A stretch of DNA of 51,701 nt, taken from NCBI GenBank assembly GCA_002083525.1, contig LWDM01000080.1, positions 1 through 51,701 on the forward strand, written 5' to 3'. The translations under genes were made by a program, and so were the position numbers. Shown here in pieces: positions 16,107-25,500 of this stretch. The stretch is from Proteobacteria bacterium SG_bin9. Lineage in GTDB: Bacteria; Pseudomonadota; Alphaproteobacteria; Rhizobiales; Xanthobacteraceae. Within the stretch, counting starts at the first letter, position 1. Every line of letters begins with the position of its first letter. The notes beneath the pieces were generated by a model that saw only the letters and a program-made list of their open reading frames with translations, searched no databases and was not told the origin of the DNA.

Positions 16107-16604
16107 ATGTCTGAGCCATCTTCATCCCCGCCGAAAGACTTTCCGGTGTCGTGGGATCAGTTTCACCGCGACGCCCGCGCGCTGGCATGGCGGCTCAACG
16201 GGATGGGGCCGTTCGAGGCGATCATCGCCATCACCCGGGGCGGGCTTGTCGCGGCCGCTGTCGTTGCGCGTGAACTTGGCATCCGCCTGATCGATACCGC
16301 GTGCATCGCCAGTTACGATCACCAGTCGCAAGGCTCGCTCAGTGTGCTCAAGGAGATCGCGCCGGATGTGATCCGGCGCGGCAAGAAGGTGCTCATCGTC
16401 GACGATCTGGTCGACACCGGCGCGACCGCGAAGCTCGTGCGCGCGCTGTGCCCGGAGGCGCACTTCGCGACCGTCTACGCCAAGCCGATGGGCCGGCCGA
16501 TGGTCGACACCTTCATCACCGAGGTGTCGCAAGACACCTGGATCCATTTCCCGTGGGATACGGCGCTGTCGTATGCGCCGCCGATTCGCGACGGGGCGGC
16601 TTAG
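16107..16604 (+). CDS. gpt: Xanthine-guanine phosphoribosyltransferase
   Basis: 165 residues. It converts xanthine, guanine or hypoxanthine plus PRPP to the nucleotide in purine salvage. The PRPP loop is KVLIVDDLVDTGATAKLVRAL at about residue 93; the base-recognition end includes DTWIHFPWD, and AIIAITRGGLVAAAVVARELG matches Gpt-type enzymes. The length is normal. It ends in a gap holding a long palindrome shared with the convergent methionine synthase gene. Confidence 0.92.
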   Translation: MSEPSSSPPKDFPVSWDQFHRDARALAWRLNGMGPFEAIIAITRGGLVAAAVVARELGIRLIDTACIASYDHQSQGSLSVLKEIAPDVIRRGKKVLIVDDLVDTGATAKLVRALCPEAHFATVYAKPMGRPMVDTFITEVSQDTWIHFPWDTALSYAPPIRDGAA

Positions 16605-16620
16605 ACTTTGCATCCACGTT

Positions 16621-16706
16621 CGTCATCACCGGGCTTGACCCGGTGATCCATCTTAGAAAAGCGATGGACCAAAAGATGGATTGCCGGGTCAAGCCCGGCA
16701 ATGACG
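16621..16706. repeat. Long palindromic repeat (CCGGGCTTGACCCGG family)
   Basis: The two ends, CGTCAT and ATGACG, and most of the interior are inverted copies: CCGGGCTTGACCCGG near 16629 faces CCGGGTCAAGCCCGG near 16684. Each arm also folds on itself. The family is widespread in alphaproteobacterial intergenic DNA. It lies between the stops of the convergent gpt and methionine synthase genes and may terminate both. Confidence 0.85.
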
Positions 16707-16716
16707 AGAAAGAATT

Positions 16717-17739
16717 CTAACCCAGCCGCTCGCGCGCAAGCTTCGCGCCGGCGCCGAGCGACTGCAGCTTGGCTTCGGCGATCTCGCGCCGCATCGGCGC
16801 CATGCCGCAGTTCGTGGTCGCGGTGAGCTTGTCCTTCGGTACCACCTTCATCACGGCTTCGATGGTCTTGAACACATCTTCGGGTGTCTCGACCACATCG
16901 CTCGCGACGTCGATGACGCCGGCCTGAACGACCTTGCTCTTGAGGATGCCGAGCAGTTCGATCGGCACATGCGAGTTGCGGCACTCGATGGCCACCTGCT
17001 GGATGCTACTCTTGTCGATGGTCGGGAACGTCTCCTCGTACTGCCGCCACTCGCCGCCGAGCGTCTTCTTCCAGTCGTCGTTGGCCTTGATGCCGTAGCC
17101 GTAGCAGATGTGCACGGCGGTCGCGCACTTCAGGCCCTTGGCTGCGCGCTCCAGCGCCTCGACGCCCCAGTCGCGCACCTCGTCCATGTAGACGTTGAAC
17201 GCGGGCTCGTCGAACTGGATCATGTCGACGCCGTCGGCTTCCAGCGCCTTCACTTCCTGATTGAGCAGGTCGGCGAACGCGAACGCCATCTTGACCTTGT
17301 CGCCGTAGTACTGGTCGGAGATGGTGTCGATGATGGTCATCGGGCCGGGCACGGTGAATTTCAGCTTGCGTCCGGTGTGCTTGCGCGCGGCCTGCGCTTC
17401 GAGCGCATGAACGCGGCCTTTCAGCTGCAGCGGCGCGACCACCTGCGGTACCATCGCCTTGTAGCGATCCTTGCGGATGCCCATCTCGACCTTGTGGGCG
17501 AAGTCGATGCCTTCGATGCGCTCGAGGAAGCCGTGCACGAAATGCTGCCGCGCCTGTTCGCCCTCGGTGACGATGTCGATGCCGGCGTCCTCCTGCATCT
17601 TCACCGCGAGCAGGGTGGCGTCACGCTTGGCGTTGTTGAGCTCGGCGCCCTCGAGTTTCCACGGTGCCCAGAGCTTGTTCGGCTCGGCCAGCCATTCGGG
17701 CTTCGGCAACGAACCGGCGACGGTGGTTGGAAACAGCAT
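16717..17739 (-). CDS. MetE-type (cobalamin-independent) methionine synthase domain protein
   Basis: 340 residues corresponding to the C-terminal catalytic domain of MetE. It starts LFPTTVAGSLPKP, as in stand-alone methionine synthase II proteins. The zinc ligands are recognisable as HICYGYG (His and Cys) and TNCGMAP (Cys), and DMIQFDEPAFN carries the substrate-binding Asp/Glu. It should transfer a methyl group to homocysteine or a similar thiol; without the N-terminal MetE half the methyl donor is uncertain. The ATG is at 17739. Confidence 0.88.
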   Translation of the reverse strand: MLFPTTVAGSLPKPEWLAEPNKLWAPWKLEGAELNNAKRDATLLAVKMQEDAGIDIVTEGEQARQHFVHGFLERIEGIDFAHKVEMGIRKDRYKAMVPQVVAPLQLKGRVHALEAQAARKHTGRKLKFTVPGPMTIIDTISDQYYGDKVKMAFAFADLLNQEVKALEADGVDMIQFDEPAFNVYMDEVRDWGVEALERAAKGLKCATAVHICYGYGIKANDDWKKTLGGEWRQYEETFPTIDKSSIQQVAIECRNSHVPIELLGILKSKVVQAGVIDVASDVVETPEDVFKTIEAVMKVVPKDKLTATTNCGMAPMRREIAEAKLQSLGAGAKLARERLG

Positions 17740-17939
17740 GGGACGTCCCTCTCGACACGTATGATTGCGGTTTGTGATTTTGAGCCTGACTTGCCATGCG
17801 GGGCGGCCCGCGTAAATCCGCCAATGGTCACGAAGTCGTTTGCTGCAGAGCGGGATTTCTGGCGGCGAATTCCGCGGTTGGCCATTTCAAAGGGCGGGGG
17901 ATAGGATTGTCCAACCAAGAACACCAAAGCTGACCGGGA

Positions 17940-18554
17940 ATGCCCGCCATGATCGAGTTTTTCTTCGATTGCTCCAGCCCGTGGACCTACCTCGCGTTCC
18001 ACAACATCCAGCCGCTCGCCGCCGAGACCAAGACGTCCATCTCGTGGCGGCCGATCCTCGTCGGCGGCATCTTCAATTCGGTAAACCCGAGCGTCTATGC
18101 CTCGCGCGAAAAGCCGGTGCCGGCGAAGGCGCGCTACATGCTGAAGGACCTCAGCGACTGGGCGCGTGCGTCCGGCCTCGCGATCAAGATGCCGCCGAGC
18201 GTGTTTCCGGTGAACAGCGTCAAGGCGATGCGCGGCTGCATTTATCTGGAGCCGGAAGGCAAGCTCGTGCCGTTCGCGAAAGCCGTGTTCGAAGCCTACT
18301 GGGGCGGCGATCAGGACATCTCGCAGGATGCGGTGCTTAAGACAATCTGCGAGCGCATTGGTGTAGATCCGCAAAAATTCTTTGCAGGCATCGGCCAGCA
18401 GGCGGTGAAGGATCAGCTCAAGGCGAACACGGATGAGGTGATCGCACGCGGCGGCTTCGGGTCGCCGACCATTTTCATCAACACAACCGACATGTACTTC
18501 GGCAACGACCGGCTGCCGCTGATCCGCGACGCGCTGTTGCGCAAGGCGGCTTGA
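17940..18554 (+). CDS. DsbA-family 2-hydroxychromene-2-carboxylate isomerase-like protein
   Basis: 204 residues of the kappa-class GST / HCCA isomerase family. It opens EFFFDCSSPWTYLAF; the Ser-Pro replaces the DsbA Cys pair and is the glutathione-binding Ser typical of this group. The family's C-terminal stretch is RGGFGSPTIFI with the cis-Pro. A glutathione-dependent isomerase on aromatic breakdown products is the likely role. An ATG at 17949 is an alternative start. The stop overlaps the next start by one base (TGATG), so they are translationally coupled. Confidence 0.87.
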   Translation: MPAMIEFFFDCSSPWTYLAFHNIQPLAAETKTSISWRPILVGGIFNSVNPSVYASREKPVPAKARYMLKDLSDWARASGLAIKMPPSVFPVNSVKAMRGCIYLEPEGKLVPFAKAVFEAYWGGDQDISQDAVLKTICERIGVDPQKFFAGIGQQAVKDQLKANTDEVIARGGFGSPTIFINTTDMYFGNDRLPLIRDALLRKAA

Positions 18555-19531
18555 TGCCGAGAGCTGTCGTCTGTCGTGAGTTGGGGCCGCCCGAGCAGCT
18601 GAAGCTTGAAACGTTCGAGTCGCGACCGCTGAAGCCGGGGCAGGTGCGCGTCGCCGTGCGTGCGGCCGGCATCAACTTTCCCGACGTACTGATGGCGGAG
18701 GGCAAGTATCAGCTCAAGCCGGATCTGCCGTTTATGCCGGGCATGGAGTCGGCGGGCGACGTGGTCGAGATCGCGGGGGCGGTCGATGGCGTTGCGGTCG
18801 GCGACAAGGTGATCGTGAAGCTTCGTCATGGCGGCTACGCGGATGAGTTGGTCGCCGAGCCGTCGCAGCTCACGCCGCTGCCGACGACGTTCGATTATGC
18901 GCAAGGCGCGACGTTTCTCGCCGCGCACGGCACCGCATGGCATGCGCTTTACGATCGCGCGCAGATTGAGCCCGGCGAAACGCTGCTGGTGCACGGCGCG
19001 GGCGGCGGCGTCGGGCTCGCCGCCGTCGAGCTCGGCAAGGTCGCCGGCGCGACGGTGATCGCCGCGGCATCGAGCGAGGAGAAGCTGGCGATCGCCAAGG
19101 CGCGCGGCGCCGATCACACGGTGCTCTATAGCCGCGAACCGTTTCGCGACGCCGTCAAGCGCATCACTGACGGGCGCGGCGTCGATGTGGTGTTCGATCC
19201 GGTCGGTGGCGAGATCTTCGAGGAGAGCCAGCGCTGCATCGCGTGGGGTGCGCGGCTGCTCGTGATCGGATTCACCGGCGGCATCGGTCTGGCGCGCACC
19301 AATCTCATTCTGATCAAGGGCGCGAGTGTGCTCGGCGTGCGGGCCGGCGAGGCGGTGCGGCGCGATCCGTCGCTCGCCGCAAAACGCTTCGCTCACCTGA
19401 TGCAGCTTGCGGAGGAGCGGCGCATCGCGCCGAATATTTCCCATCGACTGCCGCTGGAGCGCTACGCCGAGGCCATGCGGCTCTTGATCGACCGCAAGGC
19501 GATCGGCCGTGTCGCGCTGACGATGGACTAG
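18554..19531 (+). CDS. NADPH:quinone oxidoreductase (zeta-crystallin-like MDR)
   Basis: 325 residues of the medium-chain reductase superfamily. The N-terminal GroES-like domain includes VRAAGINFPDVLMAEGKYQ and LPFMPGMESAGDVVE; the Rossmann motif is VHGAGGGVGLAAVELGK. No structural or catalytic zinc Cys set is present, so this is the zinc-free quinone reductase branch, or an acryloyl/crotonyl-type enoyl reductase. It is followed convergently, four bases later, by an enoyl-CoA hydratase gene. Confidence 0.9.
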   Translation: MPRAVVCRELGPPEQLKLETFESRPLKPGQVRVAVRAAGINFPDVLMAEGKYQLKPDLPFMPGMESAGDVVEIAGAVDGVAVGDKVIVKLRHGGYADELVAEPSQLTPLPTTFDYAQGATFLAAHGTAWHALYDRAQIEPGETLLVHGAGGGVGLAAVELGKVAGATVIAAASSEEKLAIAKARGADHTVLYSREPFRDAVKRITDGRGVDVVFDPVGGEIFEESQRCIAWGARLLVIGFTGGIGLARTNLILIKGASVLGVRAGEAVRRDPSLAAKRFAHLMQLAEERRIAPNISHRLPLERYAEAMRLLIDRKAIGRVALTMD

Positions 19532-19535
19532 CGGC

Positions 19536-20426
<891 letters not shown>

Positions 20427-20541
20427 CCCGCATCTCCCATGTCTTGTTGTTTCGTCTCGTTACCGCATGTCTGCGACGCGGGGCCTGAAACCGCAAGGTG
20501 GCAGGGTTGCGAAATCCGAGCGGAGGGGATGCGTCAGCTTA

Positions 20542-20898
20542 TCAGTAGGGATGATCCTTGCGAGCGCCCTGGAGTTTCGTCGTTTGGTACGTCCGCTTGA
20601 CCTGTATGCGTTCGCCCGCGTCTTTCGTCAGCTCGCACGACCAATGAACCACGCCCATCGTCCGGCCATCGCGCCGAAGTTCGAATGTTCCGGCAATGGT
20701 GTGGGCCTCGCCATTGCCGTAGGCGCGGGCTTCTTGCAGCGTGACATCGTAGTTCAAGAAGAGGAGACGCACCGCGTCCTCGCATTTCTGCAGGTGTGAT
20801 CCTGGCCTATCCGCGCGAATCGAGTCCGAGGCTATTGCGATCAGCGGTGCGGCAGCGACGGCGAAGAGCCAGAGCGCTGGCGTCCTGATCAGGCGCAT
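20542..20898 (-). CDS. Small secreted protein encoded after the ECF sigma gene
   Basis: 118 residues, not recognised. The N-terminus (MRLIRTPALWLFAVAAAPLIAIAS) looks like a Sec signal peptide, so it should be exported. The mature part has two cysteines, in LQKCEDAV and HWSCELT, which could form a disulfide, with predicted beta strands between. The ATG at 20898 overlaps the end of the sigma-factor gene by 10 bases, which argues for co-expression. It does not resemble a membrane anti-sigma factor. Confidence 0.7.
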   Translation of the reverse strand: MRLIRTPALWLFAVAAAPLIAIASDSIRADRPGSHLQKCEDAVRLLFLNYDVTLQEARAYGNGEAHTIAGTFELRRDGRTMGVVHWSCELTKDAGERIQVKRTYQTTKLQGARKDHPY

Positions 20899-21485
20899 GT
20901 CGCTTCCTCTTTCAGCTTCTCGCGGACTTCGAGCAGCGAGCGGCGCAGCTGTGTCTTGATCGTGTTGACGGGCATGCCGAAGCGGCGTGCGATCTGAATG
21001 CGGCTCTGGCCCGCCAGATAGGCGGAGACGATCATCTCCCGCCGTTCGTCGCAGATGTCTCTGAAGGCGGCATAGGCGCGCGCGCGCATGCGCGACATAT
21101 CGAGCTCGATGGCGGGATCGCTCTCTTCCGCGTCGACTGCGTTCATGCGCTGGTCGTTGCTGGTCACCGGCAGCTGCTGCTTGCGGATGAGATCGATGGC
21201 GCCGTGACGGACGATCGATGTCATCCACGCGATTGGCGAAGCGAGTTGCGGATCGTAGGAATGGGCGCGTCGCCAGATCTTCAGGTAGGATTCTTGCAGC
21301 AGGTCTTCAGCGTCGGGTCGTGTTCTCACAAGACGCCGCGCGACTTCGAACAGTTTGCGATGGGTGACACCGTAGAGAACAGCAAAGGCCGATTTATCGC
21401 CGGCCGCCGAGCGTTGAATAAGCCCGATCAACTCGTCTGAACGCACAACCTTACGGTTGGGCTTTCGCTTTCGCGCGCCCTGCAT
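20889..21485 (-). CDS. ECF RNA polymerase sigma factor
   Basis: 198 residues. Sigma region 2 is seen as FAVLYGVTHRKLFEVARRLV and DAEDLLQESYLKIWRRAHSYD, followed by SPIAWMTSIVRHGAIDLIRK. Region 4 ends with LAGQSRIQIARRFGMPVNTIKTQLRRSLLEVRE, the -35-binding helix-turn-helix. It resembles the SigK-type ECF group, whose members are normally held by a RskA-like membrane anti-sigma. None is present; the next gene encodes a small secreted protein. A 9-bp inverted repeat sits 26 bases upstream of the start. Confidence 0.92.
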   Translation of the reverse strand: MQGARKRKPNRKVVRSDELIGLIQRSAAGDKSAFAVLYGVTHRKLFEVARRLVRTRPDAEDLLQESYLKIWRRAHSYDPQLASPIAWMTSIVRHGAIDLIRKQQLPVTSNDQRMNAVDAEESDPAIELDMSRMRARAYAAFRDICDERREMIVSAYLAGQSRIQIARRFGMPVNTIKTQLRRSLLEVREKLKEEATCA

Positions 21486-21510
21486 AGCAAGCTCCGAACT
21501 GTACGATTGG

Positions 21511-21539
21511 GTACGCTGAGCGGCAGTTCTTCAGCGTAC
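21511..21539. promoter_or_regulatory. Inverted repeat upstream of the ECF sigma gene
   Basis: GTACGCTGA (21511-21519) and TCAGCGTAC (21531-21539) are perfect inverted 9-mers separated by 11 bases. They lie 26-54 bases before the sigma start, in the likely leader or promoter. Either a regulator site or a leader hairpin is possible. Confidence 0.55.
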
Positions 21540-21918
21540 TTACTGGTATATACAGTTGCGGATACCGCAAGTTTCGCCAGGGCAAACGAAAGTACCTACG
21601 TCTTTCGGCTGAGAAAGCCGAGACATGAGCACTTTTGCACGCGAAGCGTTGCGGGCACGCTATTGAAATGATGCTTCACGTCTATCAGTCGTGTGCGACG
21701 CTGAACAAAATCGGTCGATACCTCTTTTCTGGAGGTATTATTTGAGGCGGGCACGGATGGCCCGCCGTCATACTTCTGTTACGTAGTTTTCGGGTCGGCG
21801 TTCCGCGATGGCGTTCGTGCGTTGCCGGCGAGCGGCAGGCCGATATTTCGCTTAAGGACGCGTCCACGATCGGTTAGGCTTTGAAGCAATCGCAGAACAA
21901 GAACGGGAGAAGACAGAC
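21540..21918. other. Gap with one orphan hairpin
   Basis: About 380 bases without a credible gene between the ECF promoter region and the NTF2-like gene. GGCGGGC (21746-21752) pairs with GCCCGCC (21760-21766); no neighbouring gene ends here, so as a terminator it would need an unseen short transcript. No other clear signal was found. Confidence 0.45.
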
Positions 21919-22350
21919 ATGGCCCAGACAGCATTGGCACAGACAGCATTGGCACAGGCAGCACCGGCGCAGAAGCCGGCGACCTACGATCGCTCGAGCG
22001 TCGAAGCGGTGGTCCAGCTCTACTTCGACGGCCTCTACGAGGGCGACGCCGACAAGATCGGTGCAGCGTTCGACGTCAGCGCAGATCTTCGCTGGGTCGA
22101 GAACGGCAAGCTGGAAATCCTTCCCGTGCCGCAGTGGCTTGAACGGGTGCGGACCCGCCCGTCGGCGAAATCGCAAAATCAACCGCGCGCCGACTTCATC
22201 GTCACCATCGACAAGTCCGACGACAACAATGCGTTCGTGAAGGTACGCTGCCAGTTGCCGCCGCGCTATTTCACCGACTACCTCTCGGTGATGAAGCTCG
22301 CCGACGGCTGGACCATCGTCTCGAAATCGTACCGCTACGAGACGCGTTAA
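21919..22350 (+). CDS. NTF2-like / putative lumazine-binding protein
   Basis: 143 residues. After a 20-residue Ala/Gln-rich start comes an NTF2-like fold: SSVEAVVQLYFDGLYEGDADKI, a central FIVTIDKSDDNNAFVKVRCQLPPRYFTDYLSVMKL, and the last strand DGWTIVSKSYRYE. It resembles the putative lumazine-binding family. The N-terminus contains an exact in-frame duplication of 15 bases (21925-21939 and 21940-21954), giving two QTALA units, so the true start could also lie a little later. Confidence 0.78.
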   Translation: MAQTALAQTALAQAAPAQKPATYDRSSVEAVVQLYFDGLYEGDADKIGAAFDVSADLRWVENGKLEILPVPQWLERVRTRPSAKSQNQPRADFIVTIDKSDDNNAFVKVRCQLPPRYFTDYLSVMKLADGWTIVSKSYRYETR

Positions 22351-22439
22351 CCTTTGAGTCGGGCAACGCCTGACAAGTCCAAAAATAACTCTTTGCCCCC
22401 GGAACCATTGAATCGTCTCTGCGTTCTGGGCTTGCGCGA

Positions 22440-22464
22440 GGTTCCATCCGGGCAGGATGGAACC
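22440..22464. repeat. Perfect hairpin in the leader of the HAMP kinase gene
   Basis: GGTTCCATCC (22440-22449) pairs with GGATGGAACC (22455-22464) around a 5-base loop. There is no T-run, so a simple terminator is unlikely. It lies about 90 bases upstream of the kinase start, and could serve in leader folding or as a dyad binding site. Confidence 0.6.
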
Positions 22465-22555
22465 CTCCGCCGACCGGTTTTGCCGGTTAGGGGCAGCAGC
22501 ATCGACCGCATCCCGAGCGCGGGGTGAGAGGTCGTGCGCGGCAAAGGGGGACTAC

Positions 22556-25500
22556 ATGGCTTCGCGATCCCGGCTTTCGCAGGAAGACCTTCCACAAGAC
22601 ACCCCGCCACCTGTCCTGAACGGCAAGCCGGACCATCGCCGAGAACTCCTTCAAGCCTTGCAGACGATGCGGATGGGCGACTTTTCCGTCCGCATGGCCG
22701 GCGACTACGCCGGCATCGAAGGCAAGATCGCCGACGTTTTTAACGAAATCGTTTCCGCTAACGAGCGCATGGCCAAGCAGCTCGAGCGCATCGGCCAGGT
22801 GGTCGGCCGCGACGGCCGCACCCGCCAGCGCGTCAGCTTCGGCGTTCCGGGCGGCGCCTGGAGCGAGATGGAAACGTCGGTCAACTCGCTGATCGACGAC
22901 TTGCTGTGGCCGACGCGCGAAGTGACCCGCGCGGTTGCCGCGGTGGCGCAGGGCGACCTGCTGCAGACGGTCGAACTCAGCGTCGACGGCCGCCCGCTGA
23001 AGGGCGAGTTCCTGCAGTCGGCGACCATCGTCAACACGATGATCAAGCAGCTCAGCGTGTTCACCTCGGAAGTGACGCGCGTGGCGCGCGAAGTCGGCAC
23101 CGAGGGCAAGCTCGGTGGTCAGGCGCAGGTGCCGGAGGTGACGGGCGTCTGGAAAGACCTCACCGAGAGCGTCAACTCCATGGCGAACAACCTGACCGCG
23201 CAGGTGCGAAACATTTCCGACGTGACGATCGCGGTCGCCAGCGGCGACTTGTCGAAGAAGATCACGGTCGACGTGCGCGGCGAGATCCTTCAGCTCAAGG
23301 AAGCCATCAACACGATGGTCGATCAGCTGCGCTCGTTCGCGTCGGAAGTGACACGCGTGGCGCGCGAAGTCGGCACCGATGGCAAGCTCGGCGGTCAGGC
23401 GATCGTGCCGGGCGTCGCCGGCACGTGGAAGGACCTGACCGACTCCGTGAACGCGATGTGCGGTAACTTGACCGCACAGGTGCGTAACATCGCCAACGTA
23501 ACCACCGCCGTGGCGCGCGGTGACTTGTCGCGCAAGATCACGGTCGACGTGTCGGGCGAAATTCTCGAACTAAAGGACACCATCAACACGATGGTGGACC
23601 AGCTGAACGCCTTCGCCTCGGAAGTGACGCGCGTCGCGCGCGAAGTCGGCACCGAAGGCAAGCTCGGCGGTCAGGCGCAGGTGCCGGGCGTCGCCGGTAC
23701 GTGGAAGGACTTGACCGACAACGTCAACTTCATGGCGTCGAACCTGACCGCGCAGGTCCGCAACATCGCCGACGTCGCGACCGCGATCGCCGGCGGCGAC
23801 TTGTCCAAGAAGATCACGGTGAACGTGTCCGGCGAAATCCTTCAGCTGAAGGAAACGCTGAACACGATGGTGGACCAGCTCAACTCGTTCGCCGGCGAAG
23901 TGACGCGCGTGGCGCGCGAAGTCGGTACGGAAGGCCGCCTCGGCGGTCAGGCCAACGTGCTCGGCGTCGCGGGTACGTGGAAGGACTTGACGGACTCCGT
24001 AAACTCGATGGCGTCGAACCTCACCGCGCAGGTCCGCAACATCGCCGAAGTGACGACGGCGGTCGCCGGCGGCGACCTGTCAAAGAAGATCACGGTGGAC
24101 GTGCGCGGCGAAATTCTCGAACTGAAGGACACCATCAACACGATGGTGGACCAGCTGAACGCGTTCGCCGGCGAAGTGACGCGCGTCGCCCGCGAAGTGG
24201 GTACCGAAGGCAAGCTCGGCGGTCAGGCGGTGGTGCGCGGCGTTGGCGGCACGTGGAAGGACTTGACCGACAACGTCAACTCGATGGCGTCGAACCTCAC
24301 CGGCCAGGTGCGTAACATCGCCGAAGTGGCGACCGCGGTGGCGCAGGGCAACCTGTCGAAGAAGATCACGGTGAACGTGTCCGGCGAAATCCTTCAGCTG
24401 AAGGAAACGCTGAACACCATGGTGGACCAGCTGAACGCCTTCGCCGGCGAAGTGACGCGCGTGGCGCGCGAAGTCGGCACCGAGGGCAAGCTTGGCGGTC
24501 AGGCGCAGGTGCCGGGCGTGGCCGGTACGTGGAAGGACCTGACCGATAACGTCAACTCGATGGCCGGTAACCTGACCGGTCAGGTGCGTAACATCGCCGA
24601 AGTGGCAACCGCGATCGCCGGCGGCGACCTGTCGCGCAAGATCACTGTCGACGTGCGCGGCGAAATCCTTCAGCTGAAGGAAACGCTGAACACGATGGTG
24701 GACCAGCTCAACCGTTTCGCCGGCGAAGTGACGCGCGTGGCGCGCGAAGTCGGCACCGAAGGCCGCCTTGGCGGTCAGGCCAACGTGCCGGGTGTTGCCG
24801 GTACGTGGAAAGACTTGACGGACTCGGTCAACTCGATGGCCGGCAACCTGACGGCGCAGGTCCGCAACATCGCCGAAGTGACCACTGCCGTGGCGCGCGG
24901 TGACTTGTCGCGCAAGATCACGGTGGACGTGAAGGGCGAAATTCTCGAGCTGAAGAACACCATCAACACGATGGTGGACCAGCTGAACGCCTTCGCCGGC
25001 GAAGTGACGCGCGTGGCGCGCGAAGTGGGTACCGAGGGCAAGCTCGGCGGTCAGGCCGAAGTGCCGGGCGTCGCCGGTACGTGGAAGGACTTGACCGACA
25101 ACGTCAACTTCATGGCGTCGAACCTCACCGCGCAAGTCCGCAACATCGCCGAAGTCGCGACCGCGATCGCCAGTGGCGACCTGTCGAAGAAGATCACGGT
25201 CGACGTGCGCGGCGAGCTGCTACTGCTGAAGGAAACGCTCAACACGACGACCGAGCAGTTGCGCTCGTTCGCCGCCGAAGTGACGCGCGTGGCGCGCGAG
25301 GTGGGTACGGAAGGACGACTGGGCGGTCAGGCGGTGGTGCCCGGCGCCGCCGGTACGTGGAAGGACTTGACCGACAACGTTAACCTGCTGGCGGCAAACC
25401 TCACCACGCAGGTCCGCAACATCGCCGAAGTGACCACGGCCGTGGCACGCGGCGACCTCTCGCGCAAGATCACGGTGGACGTGAAGGGCGAAATTCTCGA

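Noticed and set aside
20542..20898. Small protein after the ECF sigma gene as an anti-sigma factor
   Set aside because: It has a cleavable-looking signal peptide and no cytoplasmic zinc or RskA-like domain, so it cannot directly hold the sigma factor in the usual way.
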